Below are positions 7,991 through 12,435 of a DNA stretch of 12,435 nt, in pieces. The notes beneath the pieces are model-generated. The model was not told the DNA's origin and ran no database searches. It worked only from the letters and a program-made list of their open reading frames with translations. A program made the position numbers and the translations under genes. The first letter of the stretch is position 1, and each line of letters starts with the position of its first letter. Origin of the DNA: Acanthamoeba castellanii str. Neff (Eukaryota; Discosea; Longamoebia; Acanthamoebidae); NCBI RefSeq assembly GCF_000313135.1, contig NW_004457338.1, positions 1-12,435 of the forward strand. Reading direction: 5' to 3'.

Positions 7991-10900
7991 TTAGCCCTCC
8001 CACATCCTCTGCGTGGCGAACCACGCGTCGGTGCCCCAGTGCATGTTGTTGTGTGGCACTTCGTCTGCCGACGTGCCATCCTCGTCGTGCGGCCGCCGCT
8101 GGTGGTGGTGTTGTTGTTGTTGGTCCTTGTCCCTGGACGGTCGCTTGCTGGGCCGCTTCTTCTTCCTCCGCTTGGGCAGCTGCCGCCTGGTGACCTCTCC
8201 CGAGGGCAGCAGCTCCTCTTCGCCCGCCTCTGCCTCTTCGGCCTTTTCGCCGTAAACGTGTCGCTTGATCCAAGCGATTGTCGACGACAGATCGATCTCC
8301 TTCGCCTTTTCCTCCAGCACGGGGAGCAGCGCCGGGTTGTCCATGGCGATGGCCTCCTCGAGCTGCGGGTCGAGCCTGTGAAAGTTGTCGCCCAGCAGGG
8401 TCGCCGAGAGCTGCGCGCGAGCGCCACAGGGCCATGAGTGTTGGGTGTGCGGGGCTCACAGCGAACAGTGTTGGGGTTCGTTCGTTAGGTCCTACCTGCG
8501 TGGCGTTCAGCTGCGCGGTGTACAGCATCATCTCGGAGAGCCAGGGCGCCCACTGGAGCACGCCCCAGTCGTGGTCGTTGTTGGTCTCCAGGAAGCGCGC
8601 GATGTACCCGGTGCCGATCGACAGCACGTGGACCTGCAGGTCATGGTTAGTGGTGCGAAAGCGGCTCCAGAAGCCGCCTGGGGACCACCAACCTTGGCCG
8701 GAATCTTGGGCGTGCCGACCGTGTCCGGGCTCAGGACGGTGGTGATGGCGGCCAGCGAGGGGTTGTTCGACACTATGGCGCCGTCCACATGGCACCGATG
8801 TGAAGGAAAAAATGTGGGTGCTGTCGCATCGCGCGCACGTAAGCGACTTCACCAGCCACCGCAGGAGAAGAAGAAACAAGGGAGGTGCATGAAGCGTACC
8901 GGCAGCAGAGGCGAGAACGAGATCCATGACCAACGAATCGCTGTCCACTTTCAGGAGGGGCGAGCGGTTGTCCCTGCTCTGCTTGTTGTTGATCGGAGCG
9001 CTGCGCCTGGTAGGAGCACTGTTGTCGCTGATGGGAGAGGGCTCGCGCAGATCGGAGTTGCTCATCGAAACGTCGCTTTTCTGCCGGGGCAGGTGCAAGC
9101 TGTGCATGCTCCCAGAGAGGCCTTTGCTGCTGGACGGCTTGATGAGGGTCCTGGGTGTCGGGCGGCGCCCGTGACTGCCCATGCCAGCCACCGCATCGAC
9201 TGGCGCCTGGCCCGATCGTCGAATCTCGCTCACCGGTTCCGTGTCGGCGTCGGCGTCAGAGTCGTCGGCCTTGGTCCCAGCTCGGTACGTCAACGACCCT
9301 CCCCGGGGCGCCTCCTCGGCAGGGCGAGGGCCTCGCGCGGTGGCTGCTCGCTCCCTGGGATTACCGCAAGGAGCGGAGTTGCGGGGGGACTGCAGCTGCA
9401 GATGAGCGACGTCCTTGGACCCAGTCGCGGTCCCCTTGCTTCCTCCGCTGTGATGTCGGTGGTGGCGGAGGTGCGGCTGCTGTGGGCGAGACGCCACATG
9501 CGCCTGTGCGCCGCTGGGATCGGCTACCTCCGAAGCAGCAGCAGCCACATCGTCGTCGGACACCTTGTCGGGGCTTGCCTCCTTGGCCTTGCCCTCGCTC
9601 AACGGCCCGTCATGGCCCTCCGTCTCCGTCGCCTCGCTAGAGGTCGATTCCAGCTTCTCGCGATGCGGCTCCACCTTCGCACCACCGCCGCCCGCGTCGG
9701 CTCGCCAACGGGTCGCTTCGGGCAGGTCCTTGCCCTTCACGTTCCTCCGCTTTCGCCCCTTGGCCTCCTTGCCATCCTCCTCCTGCCGCCTCTCCGCCGA
9801 TGCGATCATGTCCTCGGCCGCGTTGCGTCTCTCCTGTCCGACCTTGTTTTCGCTTCGGGCGCGCCCGAGTTTCGCATTGATGCGTCGGCTCAAGGTGGAC
9901 GACTCAGGGGGCGCTGGTGTGTCGGCGCTCGAGTTCTTACTATTGTTGCCACCACTGGGCGGCGACCGCACCGTGTCCTCGCTCATTGCCTGCATGCCCC
10001 GCCCGTCTTCCTCTTCCTCCTCCTCTTCGCTGGTCGTCGCGTCCTTCTTCACCTTAGGCAAGTTGTGATAGACGCGTGGGCTCCACGACCTGTTTCGAAA
10101 TTCATGAGGAATGGGGTCGTCCACGCGGAAGGTCGGGACAGCTTACCTGTTGGTGCCTTGCTTGTGGTTGTCGAGCAGGAACGACGATATTAACAGATTG
10201 CGTGGGCAGGTGTCCAGAGTTGCGCCTGAGTGTAGAAAAGACGGAAACAAAAGTACAGGATCAGCACTGACGAGGAGGCAGGGTGCCGGCATGTAGTGGT
10301 CGTTACCCCTAAGCGATTCCTCGAGAATGATCTTGAGGTTGACCATGGAGTACTTGGCCTGACGAAGCGGGTAGCCGTGGAACTGTCGCACATTGCGGGG
10401 CATGAAGAAGAGGGGACCCAATGAAAGGAGCATCTTCTGCATGTACACGGGTGACCTGTCGTCGTTCACAACCGAAGTGGAGAGTGGAGTGGTGAGCAAA
10501 CTCGACGTCAGACACGGGGACTACATACCTCCCGGTGGCTAGCGCCGACGCCACAATACTGCCGGCCGACACGCCGGCGAAGAGGTCTACACGCTCCATC
10601 AGGTCGGGGAAGATTTCGACCAACCGCACCAACAGAGTGGTGAGGACGATTCCCCTGAATTGACACACGAACGAGCGGACAGATCAGCTGTGTTGTCGCG
10701 CCACGTGGCCTGGCAGTTGGTGTGAGCAAGACGCACCTGAGGCCGCCGCCATCCAAGCTGAGGATGAAGAAATCCTTGTTGCTCTTGAGCTCGCCCTTGT
10801 CCGCGGCGGCCGCATCCATGCCGAGTTTCTTGTTTTTGGTGAAGCAAGTGTTGCCCAAGGGCGTCTTGCCCATCTCCATCATCGCACGCTCGTGCACGTC

Positions 10901-12435
10901 GCGCATCTCATTTCGCAGCTTGGTGGTCTCCTTGGTCTCCTGTAGGTCGTAGCAGTGGAAACCAGAGTGAAAAGTATCAGAGTTTTGTTGAGAAGGTGTG
11001 AGCAGCGGAGGTTGTGCGGCGGCACCTCAATCGTAGATTTTCGCAGGTAGTGCTCGCTCGGCGCAGAGTCGTCACCGACCGAATCGAGGAAGCGATTGGC
11101 CGTAGGCCGGTCGGCGACCACTTCGGGCGGTGCCGACACTGTCGTCGAAGACAAAGAATGAGTCTCTTTGTAAAGCTGCTAGATATCGCTCTCTGCTCAA
11201 AGACGACATGCACGTACTTCCACCCGAGGCGGGGCTTGGAGCGGCCACTCCGCCGTTGTAGGCTGGGTCGAATTCCGGGTGCGACGGGGTCCTTCGATGG
11301 ATAGGCACCAAAGTGGTTTCCCTAGCTAAGAACGACAACGCACACTCGATTAGGCCAGGTGAAGATCGAAGAATCGGAAAAACAGAGGCGTGTTAGTTAG
11401 CATCGTGGTGTAGGAAAACTACCTTCTGACCGCTTACGCAGATTCGAGGTGCCTCGCTTGATTTTGTACTTGGTGTTGGTCGCCACCGCCTGAACAAAAT
11501 CAAATCGTCAATAGAGCTGCATTCTGATTGTTACACACAACCCTCGCATGGGTGGGACCTTGGCTGAGTCGACTTCGTCCAACAGAGTGCGGTTGTGAGT
11601 GACGAGGTTGTTGAGTCCCTTTTGGGCTATGATGTGAGTAGCCATGGCCACCAGAACGTCTCTGCGGTGTTCGCGTGAATGCATTAGGCCTCGCTCGAAA
11701 AACAGTCACCGAGGCTTGCTGAAGAGTTCAAGTGTCGGTGTTGCTGTACCTTGACGGCGTAACGAACGAGTAGAGGAGCTCGTCCTGCTTGAGCAGGCTC
11801 AGCTTGAGCTTGGATTGTCGGATCTTGGACAAGTAGGGCGACTTGTCCCATTCCTCCTTCTTTTTCTTGGTCTGCAGCTTGTGCTGCTCCTTCTCCGTGA
11901 GGATGCCGCGCCTCAGGTTGGTCAGCGTGGTGAGCGGGACCAGGTTCTGCGTTCGCAGAAGAAGTTTTGAGAGGGATCAGTAGCCACAGGGCACACCTTT
12001 TTGAGCCGAGTGTGGCGTACCGCGGCGCCGGGCTTGAGCCACTCGAAGTTGTCACGGTCGGCAACGCAGTAAAACCGGTCCCACACGTCCTTCTGCTTGA
12101 CCCACAGGAAGCCGGCCATCTCTTTGCGCTGGTTGACGTCGTGAAGTCAGCAACCGGCACCGGCACAACATCACACGCACAGCGAATCGAATCGCTCTCG
12201 GTGCAAAGTGAGCGTACTCCGTCATCGGTCTCGCCCAGTGTGAAGAACTGCTTCCAGGCCATCATCTGCTGCGGAGCCCGCGCAGCCAACTCGAGCTTCT
12301 CCCAGTTGGCCATCTCCGTGCCCTCGACGTCGAACCACTCACCCATGTCGTCGATGGTGAAGTCGTGGTGCTCTCCTTCACTGTCCGTGCTGTGAATCAC
12401 CACCCTCTCCGGGTGGTCCTTGCTCTCCTCATCCC
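7991..12435 (-). CDS. Patatin-like phospholipase with large N-terminal region and internal disordered insertion (5' partial)
   Basis: The protein is a predicted Ser-Asp dyad acyl hydrolase acting on membrane phospholipids. Exons: 12435-12218, 12128-12021, 11946-11750, 11661-11559, 11489-11423, 11325-11218, 11138-11026, 10939-10737, 10654-10529, 10455-10307, 10225-10147, 10089-8900, 8820-8693, 8633-8496, 8410-7991. This gives 1114 aa in the window, and the 5' end is cut by the right edge. Residues about 75-108 (MAGFLWVKQKDVWDRFYCVA) are weakly PH-like; residues 109-304 are basic and helical, then linker. The patatin domain starts at FFILSLDGGGLRG (oxyanion loop 367-373), then the nucleophile GVSAG (Ser401) and PRNLLISSFLLDN. 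A mostly disordered insertion (~505-862) follows RSWSPRVYHNLPK, before DLVLASAAAPTFFPS, HVDGAIVSNNPS (Asp899) and VHVLSIGTGY. The tail is charged and Gln/His-rich. Both catalytic residues are intact, so it should be active. The exon 11325 acceptor has an alternative 4 bp downstream in another frame; exon 11138 is the least certain. The 8900-10089 exon is far longer than the rest. Confidence 0.85.
8995..10070 (-). other. Low-complexity insertion within the patatin catalytic domain
   Basis: This part of the 1190-nt exon encodes about 360 residues rich in Ser, Glu, Lys, Arg, Ala and Gly. It starts with a Glu run (about residues 510-516), contains basic patches (GRKRRN), a His cluster (RHHRHH) and a Ser-rich stretch ending PRQKSDVSMSNSDL. 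It has no hydrophobic core, so it should be disordered. It interrupts the patatin fold between the YHN segment and the DLVLASAAAPTFFPS segment. There are no in-frame stops across it, and the flanking conserved motifs share its frame. Confidence 0.7.

Noticed and set aside
7413..7994. A + strand 193-codon frame over the lipase-kinase spacer
   Set aside because: It spans the kinase 5' exon and the spacer, has mixed low-quality composition, no recognisable domain and no supporting splice sites.
8385..10193. A 602-codon open frame on the + strand
   Set aside because: It lies antisense to the lipase exon with conserved patatin motifs. High GC and the repeat-rich insertion keep the opposite frame open; it shows no domain-like segments, and no convincing start or neighbouring exons.

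Overview
The window reads as GC-rich nuclear DNA of a unicellular eukaryote, most likely an amoeba of the Acanthamoeba type. This is inferred from four things: almost every coding segment is broken by short introns (50-250 bp, GT..AG), the genes are very tightly packed, the proteins carry long acidic, Ser and Asp runs, and a hybrid histidine kinase, a RasGEF and a patatin-like lipase sit side by side. There is no sign of bacterial operons, plasmids, insertion sequences or CRISPR. The species call cannot be proven without a search.

Layout. (1) 124-2126, + strand: a two-exon gene for an acidic, low-complexity, probably nuclear protein of about 646 aa with several candidate SUMO-interacting motifs. 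(2) 2127-2198: a 72-bp AT-rich convergent intergenic spacer with poly(A) signals for both strands and an 18-bp perfect palindrome. (3) 2199-4442, - strand: a nine-exon RasGEF gene (RasGEF_N plus catalytic domain, about 480 aa). (4) 4577-7607, - strand: an eight-exon membrane hybrid histidine kinase (about 772 aa: multi-TM sensor, DHp, HATPase_c, receiver). (5) 7608-7990: spacer. (6) 7991-12435, - strand: at least 15 exons of a patatin-like phospholipase, open at the right edge (1114 aa in the window). It carries a disordered stretch of about 360 aa inserted between the catalytic Ser and the catalytic Asp.

The three minus-strand genes are head-to-tail (lipase, then kinase, then RasGEF). All three are signalling or lipid-signalling proteins. 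No functional link is shown beyond proximity, but kinase and RasGEF are only 134 bp apart, and one candidate intron would join them in frame. Exon boundaries were worked out by hand from GT/AG sites, phase continuity and restoration of family motifs (SHELRTPL, MPVMDGF, FVAKP, DGGGLRG, ASAAAPTFFPS); each resulting CDS sums to a whole number of codons. No tRNA, rRNA or mobile element was seen.
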